A stretch of DNA of 62,626 nucleotides from Tritrichomonas foetus (GCA_001839685.1 MLAK01000551.1:46657-109282); one strand, 5' to 3'. Positions 30,601 through 40,799 are shown, counted from the first letter of the stretch. Numbers and translations are program-made. The notes: a model not told the origin generated them from the sequence alone.

Positions 30601-32079
30601 CTCAATAATTGACAAACAAATTTCAAAAGGAGCTGTTTCCACGAGTTTTGTGTCAGTAAAATCAATTAATTCTGGAATTTTTAAAGGCGCCATAGAAAGG
30701 TGAACAGCGGAATTTTGCTGATTTTGATTATTTGCATACAAATCAACGATTTTATCAAGTGCTTCAAGAAGAGCATCAAAAAGTGAACCGTTTGAATCAC
30801 AATAAATACAAAAACGTGAAACAAAATTCGGACTACAGAAAAATAAAGACCGAAAATATAAAAGTGAGATATAGCTTTGATTACTTATATTACTTATATT
30901 GTCATTATTCATAGAATTATTCAAATTATTAGAATGTGAATTGGCATTATCTTTTTCACAACAAAGGCACTGTAAAAAATACGAAAAAAGTGCAATTGCT
31001 GTTGATGGAACACTCTTTAAATAATGTTCATTAAATGAGATTAAAAAAGAGAGTTCGGAATGATGAATAATTGGCATAACCGCTGAAGATTCAATGATAT
31101 CCAACATGAGTGGCTCTTTTTCAATAATTGAATAGTGCGATGTGATAATTAATTCCCATAATCGAAATAAAATTTGAATAGGAAGCTTTGGAAGTTTTAA
31201 CCAAATCAATGGTTTATCAAACAACTGTGCACTGATGTCGTAAAGAATTAAGTAGCCAATAGTATATAGCGGATTTGAGAAATTTAAATTGATTGCGCTT
31301 TTTATAGCTTGAATTTCACTTTTAGTTAATTGTTGAGTATTTTCATTCATGCTTTTTGTATTAATAACCAAATTGTTATTCTGATTATTATTACCATTAT
31401 TTTGATTATTATTACCATTATTTTGATTATTATTACCATTATTTTGATTATTATTACTATTGTTTTGATTATTATTACTATTATTTTGATTTTTATTACC
31501 ATTATTTTGATTATTGTTACTATTATTTTGATTATTATTACTATTATTTTGATTATTATTGTTATAATTGTTATTGCTGATAAAATTGAAAAAATGAGAT
31601 ATCATTTGTTGTGATGAAGCAAATGCAGTTGATGAAACAATTTCAGATTGATGTGTAATCAAGGACAGTGAAGTGGAAAATAAAATTTGAAGGATTCTAA
31701 TTTGGGTAAAATAGTTTGGCAAAAGTGACGAAAAAAGTTGTAATAATCTTAGCGCTAAATCCGTCTCTTCAGTGTGCATTGAAAAATAAGAAATAGACTG
31801 CAAGATTGATATCAATGCATCTGATGTGAAGCATCCGAGTAAAATTGCTTCAAATCCGCAATTTACGACGTTGGAACATAATCGAATTGTTTTTGGATTT
31901 GTGACAACCGCTGAAAACGCCTTTACGATGGGCAATGAGTTATTTTGGATTTGCTCCCCTGCTTTTAACGCTGTGGGGTTATTTTCGAGTTCACTAATAG
32001 CGGATCTGATTTCGTCTGGAAAGCGATATCCTGCAAACTTCGTAAGTTCTTCGTGAAGCCTGAGAATTGCTTTTTCCAT
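27652..32079 (-). CDS. MON2: MON2-like (DCB-HUS-HDS) Golgi/endosome trafficking protein
   Basis: 1475 aa from the ATG at 32077-32079; an upstream in-frame TTG is not used. The N-terminal about 185 residues look like the DCB domain of MON2/large Arf-GEFs: serial helices in which successive ends accumulate, and SSTAFASSQQMISHFF where MON2 and GBF/BIG proteins have an NTA-A-ATLRQ helix. At about residue 990, SRNDVAICAVRTFFSLLSTN matches the DPR-x-VRNSAIRTLF-x-TLSSHG signature of the HDS region. No Sec7 domain is present, which distinguishes MON2 from the GEFs. Between the DCB helices sits a poly-Asn/Gln insert (about residues 170-240), and a second Ser/Asn-rich linker lies around 520-600. MON2 acts with DOP1 and flippases in endosome-to-Golgi transport. 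Confidence 0.75.
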   Translation of the reverse strand: MEKAILRLHEELTKFAGYRFPDEIRSAISELENNPTALKAGEQIQNNSLPIVKAFSAVVTNPKTIRLCSNVVNCGFEAILLGCFTSDALISILQSISYFSMHTEETDLALRLLQLFSSLLPNYFTQIRILQILFSTSLSLITHQSEIVSSTAFASSQQMISHFFNFISNNNYNNNNQNNSNNNQNNSNNNQNNGNKNQNNSNNNQNNSNNNQNNGNNNQNNGNNNQNNGNNNQNNNLVINTKSMNENTQQLTKSEIQAIKSAINLNFSNPLYTIGYLILYDISAQLFDKPLIWLKLPKLPIQILFRLWELIITSHYSIIEKEPLMLDIIESSAVMPIIHHSELSFLISFNEHYLKSVPSTAIALFSYFLQCLCCEKDNANSHSNNLNNSMNNDNISNISNQSYISLLYFRSLFFCSPNFVSRFCIYCDSNGSLFDALLEALDKIVDLYANNQNQQNSAVHLSMAPLKIPELIDFTDTKLVETAPFEICLSIIESLSSQSFMPPKATKYSSSDSLYTKLESPETHSFNKLNKNSSKSPNKTLNDTQNNSFDISLDSSLNDSFSNSFSNSFNNSLNSSFSYSFSSGRQMNGLINGFSSFVNSPSGSNSPFTQKGNLRPTKSVRHYSTIEDDPCYNDHETVNAMATLIWPRLLTILVKATRYADEESCTFIFNAFHQMLNIFMINSIQEGRALVLRILCGIAAKQRISKEEPIPIEVLSNTLLHKNKKGLFFKKKHELAYKLLITLLNSNPRLFTRLFLRLFMTFSAIPENKIDPTFSVRLETCEVQRLCSSVIKGNSFCISFVASVLVANKCRFDSIFKAILPILMTRLEDIETRNASYSLIVECLTKCFNETSESILLKLVSDLLSKESNISTKYRSILLSELRSLVMNSSIKNGWPFILKCIHFYDDAVITISFSILNVICNDQFMKLKPDSVDELIKIIFEYASQKVEINVALSSLGLLWVVIPFVKTNPSYWKLILSETIILFSDSRNDVAICAVRTFFSLLSTNASNLPKEIFVHLIQNCFINQLMAMADFPQAMWSVQQLILQEMSHCAISFWDDFVKVHQFTANFWELIIGKHEAFLSQCLDQEINANAYQFYEECFNVSQFNVQTRDFLTISFASALNTYLRREPPQSLVLSYIGRYVSKILVSQKPYLNEKTIKVWIEVISKMCKKLISEQFINISTEKGIESLSALFPIEKPISTIICKGFVDMIAENEVKCVRLELLKNLNIILEFDCVDKEQLFIDCRPIYSLQEAEKTLTKLLAYDFKSSNVKLFECFAIVSIQETSRSNSTTSSTSTLPITNEPLENTKNTSSINSSNSNKNDGKSENTQTSRALTIIAVEKQINFISQNSKNFEVLKTIWSQFCDPESTGFSAEISDIFFDDVLENIRNLISPLSKKDKPFLELLRFLIKANCPPRKIGDSENCIVWHLTKMMPDLMPFINDKRPRICKLVRKIAKIAKVNLSNAKASVTKK
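31370..31577. repeat. 21-bp in-frame minisatellite encoding Asn/Gln-rich repeats
   Basis: About nine tandem copies of a 21-bp unit (ATTATTACCATTATTTTGATT on the plus strand) lie within the MON2-like gene and encode seven-residue repeats of the form NNNQNNG or NNNQNNS on the minus strand. The unit length is a multiple of three, so copy-number change keeps the frame. Differences between copies are mostly Gly/Ser codon changes. Confidence 0.9.
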
Positions 32080-32867
32080 TTCGATTATGATGGGTGGCAA
32101 TTTCTGCTAGAATAAAAACAATCAATATTTTATAACTTTTTGATAAAATCTAAATTTGACATTGTATAGTTTACTGATAACGGTTTCTTTTAATTATTAT
32201 CAACTTCAACTGATCGAATTAATGAAACTAGTGTTTCATGATTTTTGTGAACAAACAAAAATGTAATTTTTGATTTAAAATAGGTGATTTAGAAAAGATT
32301 CATTCAATAATAGAAATTCAGATTTCATAAATGAACCATATCTACAATTTTTAAGGATACCATGTTATGGAAAATTACCAGAAACATATATTAATCCCAT
32401 TGAATGTAAAAAATAATCATATATTAATTAAATAATTGTCATTGAACGAGTTTTTATTTTATAGTATTAAGTAGATTTTGATTTGTATCTCAAATGATTA
32501 TTTGCTAGTTTCTCATCTTTCACATGAAATTCTCATAATATCATTTTTATTACAAATAATCAACAGCGTGACTAACTCCAATTCATATATTTTTGTAATA
32601 AGCACATTCAATAAATAATTTGGAATGGATATAAAAGAGAATAAACAAAAAGAAAAAGGATTTGTTATTTATGAAATCGTATTTCTTGTCTTCAGAAAAA
32701 GTTATATTATTTAATAAACTTTATTCAAAATTCTCTATGATGAAATGAATGTCAAGATTCAAAAAGTAATGTTTGAAAGAAGACATTTCTTCGCGGTTCT
32801 TTGAAAATTAGAAATTTTTCAGATTACACTTGTAAACAATTGAATATATTCTGAAGATTAATGAATA
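32080..32867. other. Intergenic between divergent genes
   Basis: AT-rich DNA between the divergent MON2-like and kinase-ARM genes; no frame is supported. Both promoters should lie here. Confidence 0.5.
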
Positions 32868-32883
32868 TCATTGAAATAGAAAT
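32868..32883 (+). promoter_or_regulatory. Initiator-like motif of the kinase-ARM gene
   Basis: TCATTGAAATAGAAAT ends directly at ATG 32884, giving a leader of about 14 nt from the A of TCA. It fits the trichomonad TCA-Y-W initiator and shares TCATTGAAA with the Myb gene at 58.4 kb. Confidence 0.45.
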
Positions 32884-35766
32884 ATGGATGAGGTATTTCA
32901 AAAGCACCGTCTCGAGCTTTCTCATCTATCCAAATACGAAATAAAGCCAACTCATCTCACGTTCAAAAAATCTATCGGTGTCGGAAGTTTCGGTGAAGTT
33001 TATTCAGGTTCATTAAAATCGAGTAACGAAAAAGTCGCCATTAAAAAAATGCACAAAAGTGAATTCGATCAAGCAAGCGGTGAACTTTATTTGCATGAAG
33101 TATTGATTCTTTCCCGATCAAAGCATGATTTTATTTTGCCGTTTATTGGATTCACCAAAATTTCACCTTACTGTATCGTCACCAAATATATATGCAATGA
33201 TTCACTTTATGCTGCTATTCGTGAAGATCCAAAAAAACTAAACTTAAATGCAACTGAGAAGACTTTAATTGCTTATGGAGTAGCAAACGCCCTTTGCTAT
33301 CTTCACAAAATGGGAATTGTTCATCGTGACATAAAAGCACAAAATATTTTGTTGGATGAAAACAAACTCCCAATATTATGCGATTTTGGATCATCAAGAT
33401 TTTTTCATTCAAACAATATTCAAAACTTTGATCATAATGATAACAACAACAAAAATAACACTAATAATTCACATAATGACAATACATGTACTACCACTAA
33501 TAATAATAATAATAATAATATGGATAAGAATAATCTAGATTTGATTCAAAATGAAAATGTTGGTAAACCTGAAAATGATCTTCAAATGTTAAATGAGGAA
33601 ACCTATGAAAATTTGAATGAAAAACATCATAAATACAATTTAAAAAATAAAAAAAAACACAGAAACAAATACAAAAAAGAGGATAGTAAAGAAGATAATA
33701 AAGACGGCAGGACAAATAATATTATTGAAGGTGAAGCTCAAATCAATGAAATGAAAACAAGTGAATGTGGAACACCAAATTATATGGCACCTGAATTTAT
33801 CAAAGGTGAAAATTATACAGAAAAAGTGGATGTTTATTCTTATGCCATGGTTTTATGGGAAATTTTGACAGGTCAACTTCCTTTTTTCGACTTAGCTGCA
33901 GCCCAGGTAATTTTTGCTGTAATTATAAAGCACCAACGGCCAGAAATCCCTGAAAATACACCAAAGCCACTTTCTACACTAATTTCAAGGTGCTGGCGTG
34001 AAAATCCTGAAGAAAGACCTTCATTTACAGAAATTGTATCGCTTTTTGAAAATGGTGAAATTATGTTTGAAGGATGTGATTCCAAACATTTTTATAAGAA
34101 AATTGAAAAATATAGGAAAAAACGAAAAGGTCAAAATTTTGGAACAGTTCCCCGTTATTCTAAAAAAATTTGTGATGAAGAATTTTTTCGCTTGAATCAT
34201 CCAAATAAGCATTTTTTTATGACAGATAAGGTGAAAACACTTAGTTCTTTTAACTTGGGCACAAATTATTCACAAAATCTTTTAACTGGTCATCTTTCAA
34301 TGTTACAATGTGGAAATTCCACACAGATTTCATCATCTTTAAGTTTTATCGAACGTCACTTAAATGATCCAAATTTTTGTACAACGAAATTCTGGCCTCC
34401 AATTTTAGGACTTCTTCTTCATGGCCAGCCGAATATTCGAGGGACTGTTCAAAAAATTGCGCTCAAATTATGTCAATCCGAAAAGCTTTTATCACATTTA
34501 TCAGAGGTTGATGATCTGCATGTTTATGTAACACAAAGAACATTAGATTTATTTCTCTATGTTGTTTGTTTTAAAACAGATTTGATTACAATGAAGGTTG
34601 TGAATTCGTTATTCGATATAATTTCTTCAAAAGAATGTGAATTAAAAGCCATTACTTTATTAGCGAAAATTCAGAAATATACAACTGATAATGAGATTTA
34701 TAAAAGCATTTTAAATTATTTTAAAAATAATGTTTTCGATTTCGTTGATTCCCCTGCAGGTGGAATAATCATTCGCGTATTAAATAATAATGATGTAATT
34801 ACTGATGAAATGATTAAAGCTTATTTTTTTTCGAAAAATAATTCAAATTGTGTTTCAGCCTATCATGTATTATTTTCAAAAAGTGATAAACCTAATTTAC
34901 TTAAAGTCCCAACACTTCTTGAACATATAGTTTCATATGATTCGAATTTAAGAAATGCGTCTTATGATTTTATTTTGAAATTTGCTTCACAAGTTGAAGG
35001 AAATGTTCTTCAGCAAATCATTGATTCACTTTTGACTTCAGTAGTTCGATTTGAAAACACAAATAAAGCAATACTTTTATTATGTAGATACGCAACTGTT
35101 GAAGAACGAGCTAAAACTTTCTTATTACCTGGTATTTCCAATATTTGGTTGTATTCAGCACCCGAAAAATCCGCACAATTTATGAGACTTTTCATTGTTT
35201 TGTTTAAACAGAAAAAAATACAAGAAATCATTTTAAAATCAAAAGAAACAGTAACATTTTTAAAAAGCGTAGTAATTTCGAATAATCCAGATGCTTTTCT
35301 TGCTGTGTGTTGGACAATTTCGAATGTCTCAAAAAATTTTGCACAAGATTTCATTTTGAGAATAAATGAAAGTGAAATAACCGAAAAAATAATTCAATCT
35401 TTACTTTTAACACGAGATGCAAAAACTGTTTCTTGTGTTTGTAAAGCTCTTTCCAAAATTGCAAATTATTCTTATTCGTCTTCATTTTTATTAGCTATTC
35501 CTCATCTTCTTGAAATAATCAGTAACCAATCTTCTTTATCAATACCTTTATCGAATTCATTACATGATTCTTTTTCTTCTTCGATGTTAAATTGTTTGAA
35601 ATTGATAGAAAAAATGACCAAATACAATGAAACTATGGAAGCTTTTATAATTGATGGAAATGCATTCAATATTTTAAGTAAATATCAAGCACCCAATGAA
35701 GAATCAAAAAGAATCATTAGAAACATTAAGGAACATCTCAAAACTGGCCTCAACCTACCGATCTAA
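32884..35766 (+). CDS. TKL-type protein kinase fused to an ARM-like solenoid
   Basis: 960 aa, intact, from ATG 32884. The kinase covers about residues 25-385: glycine loop GVGSFGEV (32-39), Lys54 in VAIKK, HRDIKAQN (147-154), DFG (167-169), CGTPNYMAPE ending at 304, then VYSYAMVLWEILTG and CWRENPEERPSF. WEI and the CW-x-x-x-P-x-x-RP pattern indicate the tyrosine-kinase-like group; HRDIKAQN suggests Ser/Thr specificity. DFG and APE are 132 residues apart instead of 20-30, because of an Asn-rich then Lys/Glu-rich insert (about 175-288). Residues about 460-950 form helical repeats like those of the other kinase-ARM gene at 59-62 kb. All catalytic residues are present, so an active kinase is expected; the solenoid probably selects partners. 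Confidence 0.92.
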   Translation: MDEVFQKHRLELSHLSKYEIKPTHLTFKKSIGVGSFGEVYSGSLKSSNEKVAIKKMHKSEFDQASGELYLHEVLILSRSKHDFILPFIGFTKISPYCIVTKYICNDSLYAAIREDPKKLNLNATEKTLIAYGVANALCYLHKMGIVHRDIKAQNILLDENKLPILCDFGSSRFFHSNNIQNFDHNDNNNKNNTNNSHNDNTCTTTNNNNNNNMDKNNLDLIQNENVGKPENDLQMLNEETYENLNEKHHKYNLKNKKKHRNKYKKEDSKEDNKDGRTNNIIEGEAQINEMKTSECGTPNYMAPEFIKGENYTEKVDVYSYAMVLWEILTGQLPFFDLAAAQVIFAVIIKHQRPEIPENTPKPLSTLISRCWRENPEERPSFTEIVSLFENGEIMFEGCDSKHFYKKIEKYRKKRKGQNFGTVPRYSKKICDEEFFRLNHPNKHFFMTDKVKTLSSFNLGTNYSQNLLTGHLSMLQCGNSTQISSSLSFIERHLNDPNFCTTKFWPPILGLLLHGQPNIRGTVQKIALKLCQSEKLLSHLSEVDDLHVYVTQRTLDLFLYVVCFKTDLITMKVVNSLFDIISSKECELKAITLLAKIQKYTTDNEIYKSILNYFKNNVFDFVDSPAGGIIIRVLNNNDVITDEMIKAYFFSKNNSNCVSAYHVLFSKSDKPNLLKVPTLLEHIVSYDSNLRNASYDFILKFASQVEGNVLQQIIDSLLTSVVRFENTNKAILLLCRYATVEERAKTFLLPGISNIWLYSAPEKSAQFMRLFIVLFKQKKIQEIILKSKETVTFLKSVVISNNPDAFLAVCWTISNVSKNFAQDFILRINESEITEKIIQSLLLTRDAKTVSCVCKALSKIANYSYSSSFLLAIPHLLEIISNQSSLSIPLSNSLHDSFSSSMLNCLKLIEKMTKYNETMEAFIIDGNAFNILSKYQAPNEESKRIIRNIKEHLKTGLNLPI

Positions 35767-36296
35767 ATTAGTGATACAATTTACCATGAAATCAGAAATA
35801 ATATATTGCTTTTTTCTTGCCACAACCTCAGTGATTTGTAATTTATAGTAATATTAATAAATTGTTTGTTATTTTCGCATTTATTATTTTTTTATTTGTT
35901 AAACAAAATTGGTATCATTATTATAAAAGAACACTCACACTATTCAGAAAAATAATAATAATGAGTCGAATATAAATAATAATCAGAAATTATCTTCACA
36001 TTATTTTACAATTTAACTAAAAACAGCAAATGACTTGTGGATTATATATAACCAATAAAAATAGATATTTGATAAGAAGTCTCGATGACTCACATAAAAG
36101 AAAAAAAATCAGAATAAAAATAATTGTCAACGTGTATCTTTATAAACAGAAATAAATGCATCATATCGTCTGAAAAAAATAAATAACACTTTTTTGATAC
36201 TAAGAAGAGTCCAAATATTATGTATGTGCTCTTGTTAAAATGCGGTTGAAACAGATGTTCAAGAATTAAAATCAGATTTCAAATTATTTCATAAAT
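35767..36296. other. Convergent intergenic space
   Basis: AT-rich spacer between the 3' ends of the kinase-ARM and kinase-Sel1 genes. Nothing seen. Confidence 0.5.
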
Positions 36297-39200
36297 TCAA
36301 GAGAGAAATCCATCAATAAAATCTTGATTTATAAAATTGCTCGATGAAGTCGAAAAAAATCCAAGAAGATATGTATATGGTGAATAAAAAATTGTTTCAG
36401 TTATTTTTTGAGAGGCATTAATAAGTTTTGCATTATTTGTCAATAGCATGTAAAAATCATTATATAAACTATTGGATCTAGTCAGAATAATGTAATTTTC
36501 TTGATCAGATCTGTTGAATAATTGTTCAGATATTTCTTTAAATGACAATCTAGTCAAGTTTTCAGATTCAAACGAAATATTCTTGATTAAATGTAAATAA
36601 ATAATCTTGATTTTGGCATATGTTTTCATTAGATTGATACATTTTGAAAACATTAATATATCTGGATATATGTTTTTATCTTGTAATTCTAGAGCTTTCG
36701 AAAAATGTTTCATGGATTCTTCCAAATTATTATCTTTTTCATAAATAATCCCGAGAATAATTTCAGCTAAAATAAAGTTTTTTTCAGCTGATTTCATTAA
36801 ATAATGTTTGGAAATATCCAAATCTTGATCATAAAAATAATAGATAACACCAAGGTTATTCAATGTGAGTTCATGGTCAAATCTCTCAACTCTCACAAAA
36901 TAGTTTTTAGCCTTATCTAAATATGCTGAGATAGCAGAAATATATCCGCAAGCCTGGCAAGCCAAAATATACTCATCTAGATAGTCAGTTGATATTTTTT
37001 CAATTTCAATACTTAGATCTTCAATGGCTTTATTAAAATAGTATGTTGCTCTACTAAAATTTTGTTCAATATAATGTCCTAGAAAGTGGAGTTTTCCTAA
37101 ATAAAACTGGGCTATTCCCAATCCTTGATTCGATGATTGCTCCAAGAGATTAAATCCTTTGTTCAGATTTCGCACAGAAGCAACCTCCAAAAAAATCTTT
37201 CCCAAAAGCCATTGTGCTTGGGGACTCTTTTCCAAACATGCCTTTTCGAGATAATAGATCGATTTTTTAATATTTTTGAATACTGCCATTTCAGAATAAA
37301 TTTTTCCAAGCAAAATAAAAGCGTCTACATCATTTTGTTCAGCAGATAATTTGGCATACTCCAAAGCTTTTAGAACCATACCTTTTTTTAAGTAAATAAG
37401 TGCAATGAAAAGTGGAGCTTTAGGATTATTAAGCTTGTATGCCTCTACAAAATAAAGAAATGCTTTATTTAAATCGATTTTCACACCTGTACCTAAATAA
37501 TATATTAATCCCATTTCAATAAAAGACTGAGAATAGTTTTGCTGAGATGAAAATTCAAAATAGTATAATGCTTTTTGGATGTTACCTAGTTTCTCAGAGT
37601 AAATATGTCCGAGAAGATGAATAGATGGAACATGGTTTTGTTGAGCTGGTAGCTCCAAAAAATGAATTGCTTTATCTATGTCAGATGAAATATACTTTCC
37701 TTCACTATACATTTTCCCGAGATAAAAGTGTGCTTCCAAGAAAAGTTGTAGAGCTGAATTCTGTAAGTAAGTAATTCCTTTTTCCAAATTTTGTGAAATA
37801 AGGTCTCCTTCAACATAAAGTACACCAAGAGAATACATGGCTTTAGCATCAAAATGTTTATCAGCTGCCACGTGTAAATGATGAAGTGCTTTATTTATGT
37901 CATGATAAGAATTATTCGATAAATAAATCATTCCAAGAGAATAATGTGATTGTTTTCTATTACTATTGGCTGCCATTGTAAAATATTTAATTGATTTCTT
38001 CAGATCTTGTGGAACAGTTTGATGGTCTTTATAAAAAACTCCCATCATATGTTGTGAATATGTATGGCCATTATTGGCTGCTAATTCAAAATAATAAACT
38101 GACCTCCTTATATCTTGAGGAATATGATGCCCGTAAAAATATGCAAGTCCCATAATTGATTGTGCTTCAGCATGATTGAAAGATGATGCCTTTTCCAAAA
38201 AATGCATCATTTTTTCTCCATTGCTAAGAATATATCTAGCACGATAATATAAATTTCCTAAATAACCATATTTATCTTTATTATTAGAATAATATTCTTG
38301 ATCATAATCATTTAATGAAAGAACATTGTATTTCTTTTGAATTTCCTTTTTTCGATCCAAATGTGATGAATTAATGCTTGGAAGAGAATATATTAGTTGA
38401 ATATAATTTTCTGAATGAGCTGATGGATCATAACCTCGAACTTTTGATTTATCAAAATCCTTCACTTTCCCATCGAAAATTTCAGATTGAAAACACTGAT
38501 TGTGTATCATATTTAAATAAAAATTTTTTTGATCACAAATAAGATATATTATTGAAATAAACGTGTTATAACGACTATTAGGCTTTAAATCGGTTAAGTA
38601 CTGATATAAATTGGTTAATCGTCCATATTCTTTAGTAAAAAGTGGAGCTGATTCTTTATTGCTTCTATCTGGATGTGTTTTGAGAAATAGGAAATATTGT
38701 ATCATTCCAATCGAAAAAAGATCAGAAGATGTTGAAATAGTAGATGATCCCAATTCTGGTGCAGAGTAATAATCAGAACCAATATTTTGCGTTAATTCTT
38801 CCTGATTATCTGGTGAGCGAATCGCACCAAAATCGCAAAGAAATGATTCCAAATTATGATTTAGTAAAATATTTTCTGGTTTCAGATCTCGATGAATAAT
38901 ATGATGTGAATGGAGATAATTAACACTAAATAATAGACGAAGAAGAGTATGAACTCGATGACCTTCATTAAAAAAAAAAGGATTTAATATTTTCTGCTAA
39001 TGTTCCATTACTCATAAATTCTAGAATAAATGATTTTTTTGGTTTGTTTGGAAATTTGATATTTCCATAATAATAATAAACAATGAAAGGATGTGAATAA
39101 TTTTCGTAAAATTTTTGTTCTCGTTCAATAATTTGATCAATATTATCTAAATCAGAACGAAATTCTTTAATTGCAAAAGGATAAAATGTTTTTGTATGAA

Positions 39201-39978
39201 GATACAAAAAAATAGTTGATGTTGAACCATTCCCAAGATATCTTAACATCAAAAAATCATTTGGATCAAATATATATTTTTGACTTTCACTTTCTTTTTG
39301 TTTATCACCAGGTGTATATTTATATTTTTCAAATGCATCAAAAAAGGTATCATCAAAAAACAATTGTCTATGCATATAAAATCTCTGAATTTTATAACAA
39401 ACAACACTCGGAACAAATAATAAAACTAATGGATAATTATCAAGTAACGTTTTATAATGTGAATAAAAACGAAATATTTCTTCATTCTTATTATCCCTGT
39501 TAGAAATTTTAATTGTAGAAGGATTGAACCGAGTTGATTCATCGAATGAACAATAAAAGATACTACAATGTAGTTGTTTTTGATAGAAAGAAAGAAATTC
39601 TATCAATGATTGTTCTGTTTGAGCATTTGTAGCTGATATCACAAAACAATAAAATTCGAAACAAATCGAATATATTTTGATTTCCTTGTTGAATTGACTA
39701 TTTGTGACTTGATTTGTGCTTAGCATTTGATCAGGGTGAAAAACAGATACCGATAATGTTAAAAATGGAGCTTTATTAAAAAGTACTGCTGTTTCTTTCC
39801 AAAATGAGTCATCAAAATGATTACTATATTGAAACTCAATGTTTTCGAATAGTTTTTCAAAAACATCGTCACCTTTAATAATCGACATTAATTCATTATT
39901 CATTTTATTAGGAAGAGCAGAATACATAGAAGATTTTCGGTAATTATGATCACAGGACAATGTTATGTCTGTACTCAT
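36297..39978 (-). pseudogene. Protein kinase fused to Sel1-like repeats, split by one frameshift
   Basis: The ATG at 39976-39978 opens 336 codons: an unassigned N-terminal domain (1-230), then a kinase N-lobe (LGNGSTSTIF, FAIKEF, FILEFMSNGTL), stopping at TAA 38968-38970. In the next frame the kinase continues directly with YLHSHHIIHRDLKPENILL and CDFGAI, and runs on as about 14 Sel1 repeats (for example IMGLAYFYG, YSLGMIYLS, YSLGVLYVEG, GLIYYLGTG) to 36297. The break lies at an A10 run, 38970-38979 (T10 on the coding strand). Removing one base would give a single frame of 1226 codons; the total length minus one divides by three. Sel1 repeats are partner-binding solenoids and kinase-Sel1 fusions are common in trichomonads. 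It may be a recent pseudogene, a sequencing error in the homopolymer, or a recoded gene; one base decides. Confidence 0.85.
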
Positions 39979-40254
39979 TTCTTCAAGCTATTGAACAAAT
40001 ATTTTTTTGGCAGACACTTACTTATTTATAATAAAAATTTGGAATTTTTCAAATAGTTCAAAAGTTTATATGACAGCTTTATAAGTTAAGAAATTTTTCA
40101 ATTATGGCATGATTTCCAAAATATGCCGATTTAAGTTTTTCAGATTCCATTTTCATAGTTTTGTCAATTAAAAATTATATTTGGATAAAGTCAAGTAAGA
40201 AAGTAGCTATATGCATTGTATTTATATCATCTTTGTCCTGGTTTATTGTAAAGC
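39979..40254. other. Intergenic, no gene seen
   Basis: Short AT-rich spacer between the kinase-Sel1 start and the foldback element. A TCAATAG on the minus strand about 17 nt before the kinase ATG may be an initiator. Confidence 0.4.
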
Positions 40255-40556
40255 GGGCAGGATTTTTTTTCCTATGAGTTTTGTTTTTTGACACTAAAAA
40301 TGGGTAAATGTGATGTGACTTTGCGGGCCCCTTCGACTCATTCGGCCATTGGAAGAGGTGCTGCCACGTGAACACAGCGGAGGGAGCGAAGCGATCCGAA
40401 GCTGTGTTCACGTGGCGCACCTCCTCCATGTCGAAGTGACCCAAAGAACCAGCAAAGTTCACATCACATTTACCCATTAGGTTTTTTCCACTTTTGACCT
40501 TTATTTGACCTTTCACTTCACATTTACAAAACTCATAGGAAAATAAATCTCTGCCG
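40255..40556. repeat. GC-rich foldback (long imperfect inverted repeat)
   Basis: Arms of roughly 120 and 150 bases face each other around a 22-base loop (40379-40400). The innermost 16 bp are perfect: GCCACGTGAACACAGC at 40363-40378 and its exact complement at 40401-40416. Pairing resumes outward through GAGGTGC/GCACCTC (40355-40361 with 40417-40423), TGGGTAAATGTGATGTGA (40301-40318) with its complement near 40458-40476, and CCTATGAGTTTTGT (40271-40284) with its complement near 40526-40539. The core is conspicuously GC-rich compared with its surroundings. It may be a foldback/MITE-type element or a recent inverted duplication of the 3' end of the neighbouring minus-strand frame. Confidence 0.85.
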
Positions 40557-40737
40557 TAAAGCGATAATATTTCATCTGATTTGGAAAAAGAAATTGTGAT
40601 GTTAACCCATCTGGCATATTAGCTTTTTCAAAATGTTTGTAACCTGGCACGTCTATTCTCCAGCCAATTACTGAAACAAAAAGTTCAATGAAGTATCTAT
40701 TTGGCCAAATAGATAGTGAAAAGTAATATCTATTCAT
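40513..40737 (-). CDS. Short unassigned protein fragment ending inside the foldback
   Basis: 74 codons from the ATG at 40735-40737. The product has ordinary protein composition (IGWRIDVPGYKHFEK, NQMKYYRFTAEIYFP) but no recognised domain, signal peptide or membrane segment. Its last about 15 codons lie in the right arm of the foldback, and the left arm encodes a similar stretch in reverse orientation (RIFFPMSFV on the plus strand). It may be a gene remnant carried by or captured in the repeat. It is divergent from the WD40 gene with only 62 bases between the ATGs. Whether it is expressed is unknown. Confidence 0.35.
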   Translation of the reverse strand: MNRYYFSLSIWPNRYFIELFVSVIGWRIDVPGYKHFEKANMPDGLTSQFLFPNQMKYYRFTAEIYFPMSFVNVK

Positions 40738-40771
40738 AAATAGAATTATCGAACATCAAACGATCAAAAAT

Positions 40772-40799
40772 TCATTCAAAAATTGATCAAAATATTTTG
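40772..40799 (+). promoter_or_regulatory. Initiator-like motif of the WD40 gene
   Basis: TCATTCAAAAATTG starts 28 bases before ATG 40800, which would give a leader of about 26 nt. The same TCATTC core occurs before the acyl-CoA synthetase gene. Motif and spacing are the only evidence. Confidence 0.35.

Noticed and set aside
40363..40416. Foldback core as a transcription terminator
   Set aside because: Factor-independent hairpin termination is bacterial; in a eukaryotic nuclear context the length and extended arms fit a repeat element better.
40175..40516. 113-codon minus-strand frame across the foldback
   Set aside because: It reads through the palindrome and has no protein-like pattern; the inverted repeat explains why it is open.
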